A program made the translations under genes and the position numbers. Below, piece after piece: positions 36,183 to 45,980 of a DNA stretch of 64,000 bases; within the stretch, counting starts at the first letter, position 1, and every line of letters starts with the position of its first letter. This DNA is from Paracyclopina nana (taxonomy: Eukaryota; Arthropoda; Copepoda; Cyclopoida; Cyclopettidae): contig JAGUCH010000002.1 of NCBI GenBank assembly GCA_019096065.1, positions 8,382,501 through 8,446,500 of the forward strand, in the 5' to 3' direction. Below the pieces are notes generated by a model, which was not told the DNA's origin, did not search any database, and saw nothing but the letters and a program-made list of their open reading frames with translations.

Positions 36183-36600
36183 CTGTAAATAGTTCCAAAA
36201 TCGGAGCATTTTTCGAATTTTGGCATTGAATAGACGGAAAAAACGGCAGCCTTATGTACTACGTTCTGCATAGAACGTTTGGTTCAGAATAAGCGGGTGT
36301 AAAAGTGGAAATATCAGTTAACTCATTATGAGTTTACTATGGAGTAAAAGTAGTTTCTCCTGAGTCTCTAGATTCCAAAAATGTAAATAGTTTTAAAATC
36401 GGACAACTACGAGCGGAGATAGCGCTGAGCGCTCAGCGGTACAGAAATTCGTAAATGAAAATGCGCTGAGGGACTTTGAGCTAATAAAAGTTATAGAGAA
36501 TATCAAGACAAATTCATAGCCGCAAAAAGTTCCAAAATCGGAGCATTTTTCGAATTTTGGCATTGAATAGACGGATGAATCGCAGCCTTATGTACTACGT
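36183..36600 (+). repeat. Direct repeat pair inside the foldback core
   Basis: A block with GGAGCATTTTTCGAATTTTG, GCATTGAATAGACGGA and CAGCCTTATGTACTACG occurs at 36183-36270 and again at 36533-36608. The AT-rich core was therefore itself partly duplicated. Confidence 0.8.
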
Positions 36601-37167
36601 AGTACATAGGGCGTTTCGATAAGAATTAGCTGGTGTAAAAGTGGAAATATCAGCTTTACTATGAAGTAATAGTATTTTACTTGCTGCTTTTTGGGACTGA
36701 GAAGGTAACGTAAAAATTGCCCTAGGTGAGTAAATGAAACCAAGCCGAATCTTGAACCGAGCGAAGCCAAAGAACCAAAAATTCAGCATCATCTATTGCA
36801 TTTTGTCTGTCTTTTGCTCCCCATTAAGTTACTTTTTTGAAATTGTGATAGCAGAAAGTTAGCTTAAAACTATTAAGTTTAAGAAAACATTAGTCATTTT
36901 GGTCTAATTAAGAATTTTAACTCAGGCTTGACTGAAATTGCGGCTTAGAACATATGACGCTAGGAAGCAAAGAAACAAAAAAATTAAAACTATGGGCTAT
37001 TAAGTGACTTTTTTGAAACTTTGTTAAAGTTAGCTAAGACTAAATAATAGACATTTTGGTCTAAGAAATAATTTTTAGTTAAGTCTTGTCTTAAATCGCA
37101 GCTTATACAACGCTAGGCAGCAAAGAAGCAAAAAAACTTAAAAAATGTCACAAAGAAAATGTGTGCT

Positions 37168-37812
37168 GGGACGAGTGGGACGCCCGGGACGTGTGGGACG
37201 CCCGGGACGTGTGGGACGCCCGGGACGTGTGGGACGCCCGGGACGTGTGGGACGCCCGGGACGTGTGGGACGCCCGGGACGTGTGGGACGCCCGGGACGT
37301 GTGGGACGCCCGGGACGTGTGGGACGCCCGGGACGTGTGGGACGCCCGGGACGTGTGGGACGCCCGGGACGTGTGGGACGCCCGGGACGTGTGGGACGCC
37401 CGGGACGTGTGGGACGCCCGGGACGTGTGGGACGCCCGGGACGTGTGGGACGCCCGGGACGTGTGGGACGCACGGGAAGTGTGGGACGCCCGGGACGTGT
37501 GGGACGCACGGGAAGTGTGGGACGCCCGGGACGTGTGGGACGCCCGGGACGTGTGGGACGCCCGGGACGTGTGGGACGCCCGGGACGTGTGGGACGCCCG
37601 GGACGTGTGGGATGCCCGGGAATTGTGGGACGCCCGGGACGTGTGGGACCCCGGGACGTGTGGGACCCTGGGACGTGTGGGACCCCGGGACGTGTGGGAC
37701 CCCGGGACGTGTGGGACCCCGGGACGTGTGGGACCCCGGGACGTGTTGGACCCCGGGACGTGTGGGACCCCGGGACGAGTGGGACCCCGGGACGAGTGGG
37801 ACCCCGGGACCA
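37168..37812 (+). repeat. 18-bp minisatellite, right arm of the foldback element
   Basis: The unit is GTGGGACGCCCGGGACGT, about 33 copies, very uniform to 37640. It then shortens to a 17-bp form (GTGGGACCCCGGGACGT). Written on the minus strand it is the same GTCCC-based word family as the left arm, so the two arms are inverted. Every frame is open only because the unit lacks stops. Confidence 0.95.
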
Positions 37813-38084
37813 GGGACCAGTGGAAGGGACGCTGGGACCAGTGGGACGCTGGGACCAGTGGCCTCATGAGCAGTGTGACCCCATGACCAGAGGGACACTG
37901 TGACCAGTGTGACATTGTGACCAGTGTGACACTGTGACATTGTCGAGTGTGTGTGTGTGGTTTTATGAAAATTGGATGTCATGTGATGCTAGTGAGCCGT
38001 TGCCTTGCCTGGCGTTAAAACACCTCGCTAATTTTTCACACTCCAATTTCCGTGAGCTGGACACATGCGTGTGGCCAAAAAAAA

Positions 38085-41000
38085 GGTCGTTTGCATTAGA
38101 TGGAAAAGCATTTTAAAAATCCATATGCTTTTATGCTGCGAACTATTTTTAAATTGAGTGCCTATCCAAACTGGTAAAATGACTGAGACCAAGGCCTGGT
38201 TCACCTGTGATATTATGAACAAAATATCGCGCGATATTTATGTTGATATTTGCAAATATCAGGTATTTCCAGATTGTTTTATTTTAGATTTTTTTCTCTT
38301 CGGATTCGGTCACCAGGCCCAGGTCTCTGTTTCTGGAGATATAATTAGGATTAACTTCTATATCTAAATACCAGGAGGCCTTGTTAAGTAACTCAGTGTT
38401 CAAAAAGATAAGAATTTTTGGAACTTCTACCTAATACTATAAAATTATCTTTAGCTCATTTTGATTAGTATAACTCATTTCTTAACTGATTTTTTTAGCT
38501 ACAGTTGACTGAATTCTCCTGAAATATTTAATATCCAAAAAATATCTACCAATAGCATTAATCATAAATGGTATTTGAACCGATTAAGAGATATTTTTCT
38601 TTCTTTAACCAGTATTTCTAAAGAATCTATTTAGGTACTTATGGCAGCATTTGATAGCATCTATTAAATCACGTTAAATATTTCCCCTCTATGCTTAAGC
38701 TAATGTGCGGTCTTTCAACTATATGAACTTCAGAAAGCATTGTATTAAGCGCATTTTTACGATTTTTTAGAAAATGAAGGCTCGGTGAATACAGCACATA
38801 CCAAGTAAGTACTAGTTTGTTTTGTATTAATGTTATTTGCAACAGAAATCATCAAAGATGTTTAAGCAGGGTATGCTGTATAGGACGATTTGGTTGATAA
38901 TGTGGCATTATCAACCCCAAGGTTTTGCATTTTGAGTTTTATCTCAGGATTGACAATTATGACATTCAATATCAAAAATTAACTGCTTGAACTGAATATT
39001 GTGCATGTTGTAGAACCAAAATAGGTATCAAAATACTATATTTTGCCTTTTTGTAAAATAATATACATCAATGCCAGCCACTTAATGAGAAGGACGAGCT
39101 AAAGCTACTTAAATAAAAAGAGGCAATTGAAGAGTTAAATTCATTATCCTCACACTGAGCCGCAAGTGAGCTTTATATAGTTTCTACTTCTTGCTATTGG
39201 ACCGAAAACAAACAAAGCAATGGTTAGCTGCATGATTTGAGCAAGCCACTTGGCCATGGAAATGCTCGGTTGTTATGAAATCGCATTATTTATTGGTGGC
39301 ATTTACCGGCCCGGACTGCATACATACCTACTAGCTAGTCATGTACCACGTTTGCCGAGCGAAGTGCGCGAGTCCGCGAAAAGTGATTGTCTAATTGGAA
39401 ATAAAGTCGAGTGCTCGGCTCGTTCCTCGGTTGGAGTTAGCATAACGCACTTCCTGGGACTCAAGGTGACACCCACATCATCATCATCATCATCGCCATC
39501 ATAGAGGGCTGACCTCGGCAAGAATGACCTCAGTGCGCGATGTGTCGGCACAGGTGAGCGCATGAGAATGGCAAACATGTGCAGCGGCAGCAATGATGAG
39601 AAGAGATTCTAATAACTGTTCTTTTTGAGGCCATGCATGCGGCACAACCGGCTCCAATTCAATGCTGATGATGGGAAACTCGGTGGCGTTCACGCGCGCA
39701 GCAGCCACGGCCTGCATAAAAAGCGCGATTTCTCTTGCTTTAACCCTTGAGCACCACCGTCGCGGATTTCACTCATGCTGGAAAAAAGTACGGAAGACAT
39801 TGTGCAACGGCCACGGGGTCAGATCCGCGGTTGTCTTTCTAAGCTACGGGAGCCATCGGCCAAGCAGCCATGATGATCTCCTCCCCGATGTGGGTGACAT
39901 TGTCATATAGAAACCAAGGGGACCGCAACACCCGGCCTGGCCGGCGCACAACCGGCTGAAGGAAACTTTTTTGGGAAGTGAAAGTGGCGCGCATCAAAAC
40001 GATCCGAAAATGTGCTCATTTCTTTAGTGCCTGCCTTGGGTTGGCGCGGTGTGAAGATGGTCAAGGTCCGCGGGGCGGGCGCCACCATCGCGATTTGGAA
40101 AGTTGACGTGGGGTCACACTTGCAAATGAGGCCGCGGGCCTGGCCGGCGGAGGGCGTTGCGCAACGCGATCCCAATTAGAAATGAGGATCGGGCTTCCAT
40201 GCCTTGGTTCTTCCATATTTACCAAGGACGGGTCATGCGCGCGGCCTTCCCGCGGCAGCTAGCATCGCTGTACTTGGATAGCGGTGATTGTGCGGTGCAT
40301 GTGATCACGGTGAAATCGCAGACAATGAGGGAAACCAATTGTCATAAAGAGGCCAGCCCGCGAGCACCTCGCATGCATCCATCCCGCGAGGAGGGCCCAT
40401 TGCATTGACGTGGTACGAAAGTGAAACGTCTTCTGACAAAAGAGAGAGTTAATAATAATAACTGCCATCGTCAATGACATCGCCGCGTTCCAGATCAAGG
40501 ATTTTGGCTCAAACGCGGCGCCATTGTCCGAAGGCCGTTGTGTTGCCTCCGCACAGCCACCGACATGTACCGACACATTTTCAAGGCAAATCTTTTGCCA
40601 GCTGGGTCAGGCCTGCTGGCAAACGAAGATCCTTGATGCTTAAAGTTTCCTGCATCGCCTTGACAATTAATGCCGCTCGCTCTCGCAAGGAGCCAAATAG
40701 TCATATAGAAGTTTTGCGCAACTAATGCCACTTATTTCGCGCGGATTATATCTATTTATGCTGCGATGATATGTCGCGACCATCGCGCGGGGCTTCATGG
40801 CTAATTCCAATGCTGCTGGTGCTACCTGCGGAAACGCACAATGAGGCAGCAACCTTGATCGGTAGCTTGCAAAAAATGGAATTAAATCAAACGCAGCCTG
40901 ATTAGAAACACTGGAGCTACATATGTATGCTGCATCGTACGCGCTGCTGCCATGTATCATTTTTATGAGGCGCGTGGGCGCGATATTTTTGTGAATGAGT

Positions 41001-42848
41001 CAAATATGGCCGGCCAGTCTTTTAACCTTGATATCCTCCCATTTACGGTCATGGGAGCTTTGAATGCATAGTGTACTGGCAAAACAGAGTGATTGAGGTG
41101 CGCTTAATTCTCAAAATATGTACGAGCTGGCTGGCCAATGCTGGATGCCACCTAGCTGCTGCCCACGCCGACGTATCCTTTGTCTCCCGCAAATCAGGCC
41201 TCTTTGTTCATAAAGTAGTCGCGCATTTTTAAGCAGTCAAGTAGGCATGGCCTTCGTCTCCGATATTGATTAGACAAGGCCGAAATTAGCCTTTACTCGC
41301 TTTGCCGCTGCTGCTGCTGCTTTGGCGGGGCCCCCACTACGTACATGTGGCTTTCCATCTCTGGCTCTTCTTCTGTTGCATGTGGAAAAATCAAGCTTGC
41401 TGAAGAGTAGTATTTCTTCATGCGCTAATGTCCCGGGGAGGCCGACGAGGACGGCGACGTCGAAAAGAGCTTGCCCGCAAAAGTTGTCCTAAAAGCAGGG
41501 CAAAGGCAAACCTACTGCTACCACCACATGCGAAAGCAAAGAGAGCACCGCCACTTAGAAAGAAAGTTCCCTCACTTGAAGAACCAACAATTCAGATCAA
41601 CCGCATATTGCTTTCTTCTCGCTGCCTTTTCACGGGCTTTTCGCCCGATTGCGGGCGTTAACGAAGGAAACGAAGAAGCACGCATGGATGTACCATGTCG
41701 TCCAAGGCTGGGCAGCGAATGGGGCCGCTGATATGTCACGACTAAGGTGACCTAGGATAGAATTTTGGCAACAGCTCCGCTTGGCCATTGGCTGCATGCA
41801 TTCAGCTTTTGGTTGGTATTGGCCGAATGACTGGAGAAAGCCGATGTTGGCATGCTTGAGTCCATATTCTCTGGGCTCTTTTCTCTAGGAAGCCAGCTTG
41901 AAGCTCGCACTCATTGCTAACTATTCTCTTCTCCCACGCTTTAACTCTCCAAATGCATTGATTTCTTAACCTCTCCCTCCCGACGCGCGAAGCCTCTTTT
42001 CCAAAATGGCCTCAATTCTCGCTCCACCTCAACCTCAAGCCTAGAAGGACCACGAAGAGATGCTTTTGACGACGACGACTCCTCGCATATACACAAGCAC
42101 AATACATTTGGTAATCTCATTTATCCAAGTGCTTTCTCCTCCTTTCCCCTCTCCCAATCCAACTATCTTCCTAGCCTATCAGATAATAACTTCAATCGGA
42201 TGTTAATTATTCACGATTAATCATGAATCGAAAATGTTATTGTTTCCCGATAAATTATCCTTTGTTGACAAAAAACGAGTTACCTTCATGTTAGGACGAA
42301 ACTTTCAATTGCCTGGACGACGTCGATCTGGTAGAAACCAGATAATGGAATTTTCCGAATAATTCCAGGAAAGATCTCGATGGGCGAGTGTTCTAACGTC
42401 TTTTTCCACTCCAGTTATGAGATCCTCGGTGAAAGGTTGCGAGATAAAGTTGTTCAAGGTGCTTCAGTCACAAGCTGCTCTTTTGTCTGAGTTTTCGCAA
42501 ACGTTTACTAGTTTTGTATTGACGCTTTGCCTAGCTGCCAACACAAACTACCGAGTTTAACTTTTTAAGGCTGAAAATGAAATTACATTAATCAAATAGC
42601 ATGAAATGAAACTATAACTTCGTATGTGATCCTACTTAGCGAATGCAAACCACAAATTTGTCAGCCTATGAACAACAGTATAGAAGGAAAAGGCTCATTT
42701 TGTAATTATTTCCTTTAGATTAGTATGAATGACTTCTTTTCGATCTTACATGATAGCAAAACAAATAATTTATATTTATTATCGTGAATTTTGTGAAAGC
42801 CGTGTACAAAGGTTTAAGGTTGTCAAATTCGGGTGGTGTCTTTGCAGA
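38085..42848. other. Gene-free interval: AT-rich to 39.2 kb, then GC-rich
   Basis: 38085-39240 is AT-rich with nothing recognisable. 39240-42060 is GC-richer, with many CGCG, GGCC and GCATGC words and scattered open frames that match no family. 42060-42848 precedes the MH1 gene, and TTTGCAG at 42841-42847 looks like a splice acceptor for a 5' UTR exon just before its start codon. No other gene is supported. Confidence 0.4.
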
Positions 42849-44558
42849 ATGAACCATCAAAATAATCCCAATTTTCTTGGACAATCATTCCCCTCGATGG
42901 GCTCAGGTCTAATGGATGAACAGCAGAATCAACATGGCATGTTCTTCCCATCACCGAGTTCTGGGTTCCTTCCCAACCCTGTTCCTACCCCTCAAATGGA
43001 CTTTTCCAATTTTCAACCCGACCCAGAGGTTCAAATGGTGTTTGAGGCCCAAGATCAAGTGTATCCTCATATAGAACTCAACGCCTTAGCTCATAATCCG
43101 ATGCCTTTGCTCCCAACCGAGCCCTTGCCTCTGATGAATCCTGGCGAGAAGAAAAAGACGCCAACGAAACCGAAACGAAAGTCGGATACTGCAAACAGTG
43201 GTCAAGTTCCGTTTAAACAGATTCCTGAGTATGTGCACAGGCTGTTGGAGAAACGCAAGACCGAATTTACGGACAAAGATTTTGCTGAGCGAGCCTTATC
43301 CAATTTGGCAAGGAAAATTGCCAGTCAAGCTGCATTAATGGAAGAATGGGTGAGAGCCATCACAGAAGAAGATCCCAACAGCTTATGCGTTTGCGTACCA
43401 AGGCCTAAAGACGGAAGGATGACCATCACCAAAGCAACGGGCAATGCTGGGTGCAAGAAAGTGTTCCCCCAGATTTTCGTCTGTCAGGTTTTCAGGTGGC
43501 CTAATATAGTATTTCACCATGACATCAAATCTTCAAGCCATTGTCTACATCCTGGAATTATTAAGCCACCGCATGTTAAAAGTGATGCGCCCGCGGAGGA
43601 TACAAAAGAAGTCATCTGTGTTAATCCCTTCCATTATGATTTAGCTCCAGAGGCTGGTACAAGATTCAAAAAGCCCGCAAAGTCGGGTAGGGCCGCTGTC
43701 CAGACTTTATCGAGGCAGGGCAGTGTATCGGCCATTGTTAGTGCTAGTGAAGATGACGATGATGAATCTGATGATGAAATTTTACCTTACGACGATGATG
43801 GCGTTGATTATGCAATGCTGTGGGACAAAAGTGCTGTAAGGCCAAAATCTTCGGAAAAGCAAAAGATAGCCATTGAGAGCTTGTTAAGTGAGCTGAACGT
43901 ATTCACACTGAATAAGAACGAAAAAAAGTTCACTCCGGCCAGTCTAGAGTTGCTGGAAAAATTAGGCGTGATTGATGATTTAAAGTCTGTGATTGTCTCA
44001 GGAGAGTATTTAAAGCTCATCAACAAAGGAGAAGTACAACAGAAAACATCAACAGGTGAAAAGATGAAAAAAGTTGATTCCAAGGATCAAGCATTGATGC
44101 CTCCACCTATCTCAAATGAGCCCCTTAGTGAAAAAGTAACAGAAATGAAATCTACTTCTCTGCAATTACAAAGTCAAGAAGAAGAAGAGGACAATGCAAT
44201 ACAAAACCTGTTGGATGACATTCGAGGGTCTTTTGAACGCCAATTTGATGATGAATTCGAAGACCTAACCGATGGAGCAGTCAACGAAAGTGGCCATGGA
44301 AGCAGCAGGGCATCTTCTCCCTTCGGCAACATAAACATTGGGGCTGCCTTCAGTATGTCTGGTGGCCAGGGCGAAGTTCATCTTGAAGACTTGGCTGCCA
44401 CAGCTGAAGACTTGCTTGCTTCAAGCCCTGATGAAATGCCTTTGGAGGGATGGTCTATGCCGCAAGAAGTATTCGATAACTTCCTTGATGCTGCTGCTTC
44501 ATCCACGCCCCAAGAAGATGCAGACCAGTTCCAATTTCAAAATCATGATCACTTTTAG
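42849..44558 (+). CDS. Smad-type MH1-domain protein without an MH2 domain
   Basis: 569 residues with no coding intron. Residues about 125-265 match the Smad MH1 DNA-binding domain, closest by eye to co-Smads (Smad4/Medea): FAERALSNLARKIASQ, LMEEWVRAIT, LCVCVPRPKDGRMTITKATG, QVFRWPNIVFHHDIKSSSHC and VICVNPFHYD. The zinc ligands are all present: Cys in LCVCVP, Cys in SSHC, and Cys and His in ICVNPFH. The DNA hairpin and zinc loop carry insertions, so it is divergent. The N-terminus is rich in Pro, Gln and Met. The C-terminal 300 residues are acidic and Ser-rich and show none of the MH2 landmarks. It could bind DNA without the usual receptor-driven partner domain. The ATG at 42849 follows a TTTGCAG acceptor. 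A divergent retrocopy or a lineage-specific factor are both possible. Confidence 0.75.
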   Translation: MNHQNNPNFLGQSFPSMGSGLMDEQQNQHGMFFPSPSSGFLPNPVPTPQMDFSNFQPDPEVQMVFEAQDQVYPHIELNALAHNPMPLLPTEPLPLMNPGEKKKTPTKPKRKSDTANSGQVPFKQIPEYVHRLLEKRKTEFTDKDFAERALSNLARKIASQAALMEEWVRAITEEDPNSLCVCVPRPKDGRMTITKATGNAGCKKVFPQIFVCQVFRWPNIVFHHDIKSSSHCLHPGIIKPPHVKSDAPAEDTKEVICVNPFHYDLAPEAGTRFKKPAKSGRAAVQTLSRQGSVSAIVSASEDDDDESDDEILPYDDDGVDYAMLWDKSAVRPKSSEKQKIAIESLLSELNVFTLNKNEKKFTPASLELLEKLGVIDDLKSVIVSGEYLKLINKGEVQQKTSTGEKMKKVDSKDQALMPPPISNEPLSEKVTEMKSTSLQLQSQEEEEDNAIQNLLDDIRGSFERQFDDEFEDLTDGAVNESGHGSSRASSPFGNINIGAAFSMSGGQGEVHLEDLAATAEDLLASSPDEMPLEGWSMPQEVFDNFLDAAASSTPQEDADQFQFQNHDHF

Positions 44559-45220
44559 TTGTTCCCATAGTTGGTCAAGCATAAATTCTGAAAATATAGT
44601 TGTAAAAAAGCTTTGGTTCTCATCGAAGAAAGTTTAGGATAAAAAAGAGCAACTGCCTTTTTTTCTTTTCACCAATATCGTTCTATGTAAATCAAGACGA
44701 ATTGGTCATTTAGCCATCTGAGTTGGCACGACAGGCAGCGTTCAGCCATAATATAAGAATTTACGCGCTAGTCGCTGGGCGATATGTAGGCCGATTATCA
44801 TATTGGCTCTTCTCTAAAAGCTTAATTGTTATCGAACTTAAAATGTAGTCACCCAAGTCCTGTTATAATATCGGCTTATTTGAGTTCTTTCCATTTTCCA
44901 AGCCTTGTATTTCAGCATTTCATCTAAGTCTTGTGAAACTATTTAGTCTATTCATAGCTTATGAGTTGGCTTTTTCAAACTTTTCTTGGCTTTCCCATGC
45001 CAGCACAAAAACAACGGCATGACAATCATCATTGGAAGAAAGTGCTACAAGAACCAAAATTCAACCTCGAAAACGGTTCTTAATAGCACAAAAAATTGGC
45101 CAAAAAGCTACAATAGGAAACAGCTAGTTTACTATTTCTACTCTTTGGTAATGGTCATAAAGCAAGATAATTTCGCGTTCAGATTGTTCATAGTTGGTGG
45201 ATGAACATAGCAAAAAAAAG
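44559..45220. other. Intergenic DNA downstream of the MH1 gene
   Basis: AT-rich, probably including the 3' UTR of the MH1 gene. No ORF has family or splice support. I see no clear AATAAA close to the stop. Confidence 0.35.
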
Positions 45221-45862
45221 GGGTGCCAGTACTTTGATCTAAAAAGGGGTCCGTTTTAATATCTACATGTTAAGGTCTACTGGGTCTACTGGCGTCTGTT
45301 TTACGATCTACTGGCATCGTTTTAAGGTCTATGTTGGATTATTTGTTAACATCTTTACCTGGGTACTTTGATCTACACAGCTGTGTATTACTTTTTATAG
45401 CTTGGTTTTAATTTAGCTTCAGCTGATTATGAGCAAGCAAGAAAATATGCATGAAAAAGGCGTCTTGGCAAAGTCTCAGTTATTTAGAAACATTAAATGA
45501 TTTTTTTTCAATAATAACTTTTGCTAATAGTGTGTCTTACAAACAAAATGTGAGAAAATTGGGTTAAGGTTGCCAAGAACCAATTCAATAATTTGTAAGG
45601 ACAGACTAAACAAAAGTAAGGTTTGAAGGTTAGCCCTTTTTTGTAAGACTGCTTTTGAAAGTTATGACTGAAATACTAGTTGTTTAATAACAGGGCATTA
45701 AAACAGATCATAGTAGATCTTAAAACAGACGCCAATAGACTTTAATACACAGGTACAAAATTGTCTCCAGCTACTCGGTCTTAGACCTTAAAAATATGGT
45801 CGTAGATCGTAAAACATAAACACCCTGTAGATCTTAAAACGTAGGTCAAAGTACGGTTTCCC
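45221..45862. mobile_element. 642-bp foldback-type element with 8-bp target duplication
   Basis: It starts GGGTGCCAGTACTTTGATCT and ends with an imperfect inverse (GGTCAAAGTACGGTTTCCC). AAAAAAAG flanks both sides (45213-45220 and 45863-45870), an 8-bp duplication. Inside the left end are TTTTAAGGTCTACTGG-type words; inside the right end are their inverses (AGATCTTAAAACAGACG, AGATCGTAAAACA). The layout matches the 35.4-kb element with a different word. There is no ORF. Confidence 0.8.
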
Positions 45863-45946
45863 AAAAAAAGCCTTTAAAATTCTACGAGGACTTGAAATAG
45901 ACCAACATCAAATATTCGAAAAAAGCCAAGAAATGGAACAAGTGCC

Positions 45947-45952
45947 TTTATT
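45947..45952 (-). promoter_or_regulatory. Polyadenylation signal of RPL7A
   Basis: AATAAA on the minus strand, 28 nt after the RPL7A stop codon. This is a compact 3' UTR, as usual for ribosomal protein genes. Confidence 0.7.
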
Positions 45953-45980
45953 TCCCATAGAAAATCATACGCTATAGCGC

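Larger units (their letters stand above)
35423..38076. mobile_element. 2.65-kb foldback transposon with minisatellite arms
   Basis: The ends are a near-perfect 32-33 bp inverted repeat: GGCCACACGCATGTGTCC... at 35423 and its inverse ending ...GCGTGTGGCC at 38076. Runs of nine A (35414-35422) and eight A (38077-38084) flank it, fitting an 8-bp A target duplication. Inside each end is a large 18-bp array, in opposite orientation to the other. The middle (36080-37140) is AT-rich with no transposase. Overall plan: terminal repeat, minisatellite arm, AT-rich core, inverted minisatellite arm, terminal repeat. This resembles Drosophila Foldback architecture, but the sequence is not one I know. Confidence 0.88.

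Noticed and set aside
37113-37982. Long repetitive ORFs (PHVPGV, RGRPT, CGTPGT, WDARDV types)
   Set aside because: These are frame shadows of the second minisatellite arm; no single frame is favoured.
43750-44558. MH2 domain in the C-terminal half of the MH1 protein
   Set aside because: No tryptophan-rich start, no loop-strand pocket and no SxS tail; the segment is acidic and low in hydrophobics.
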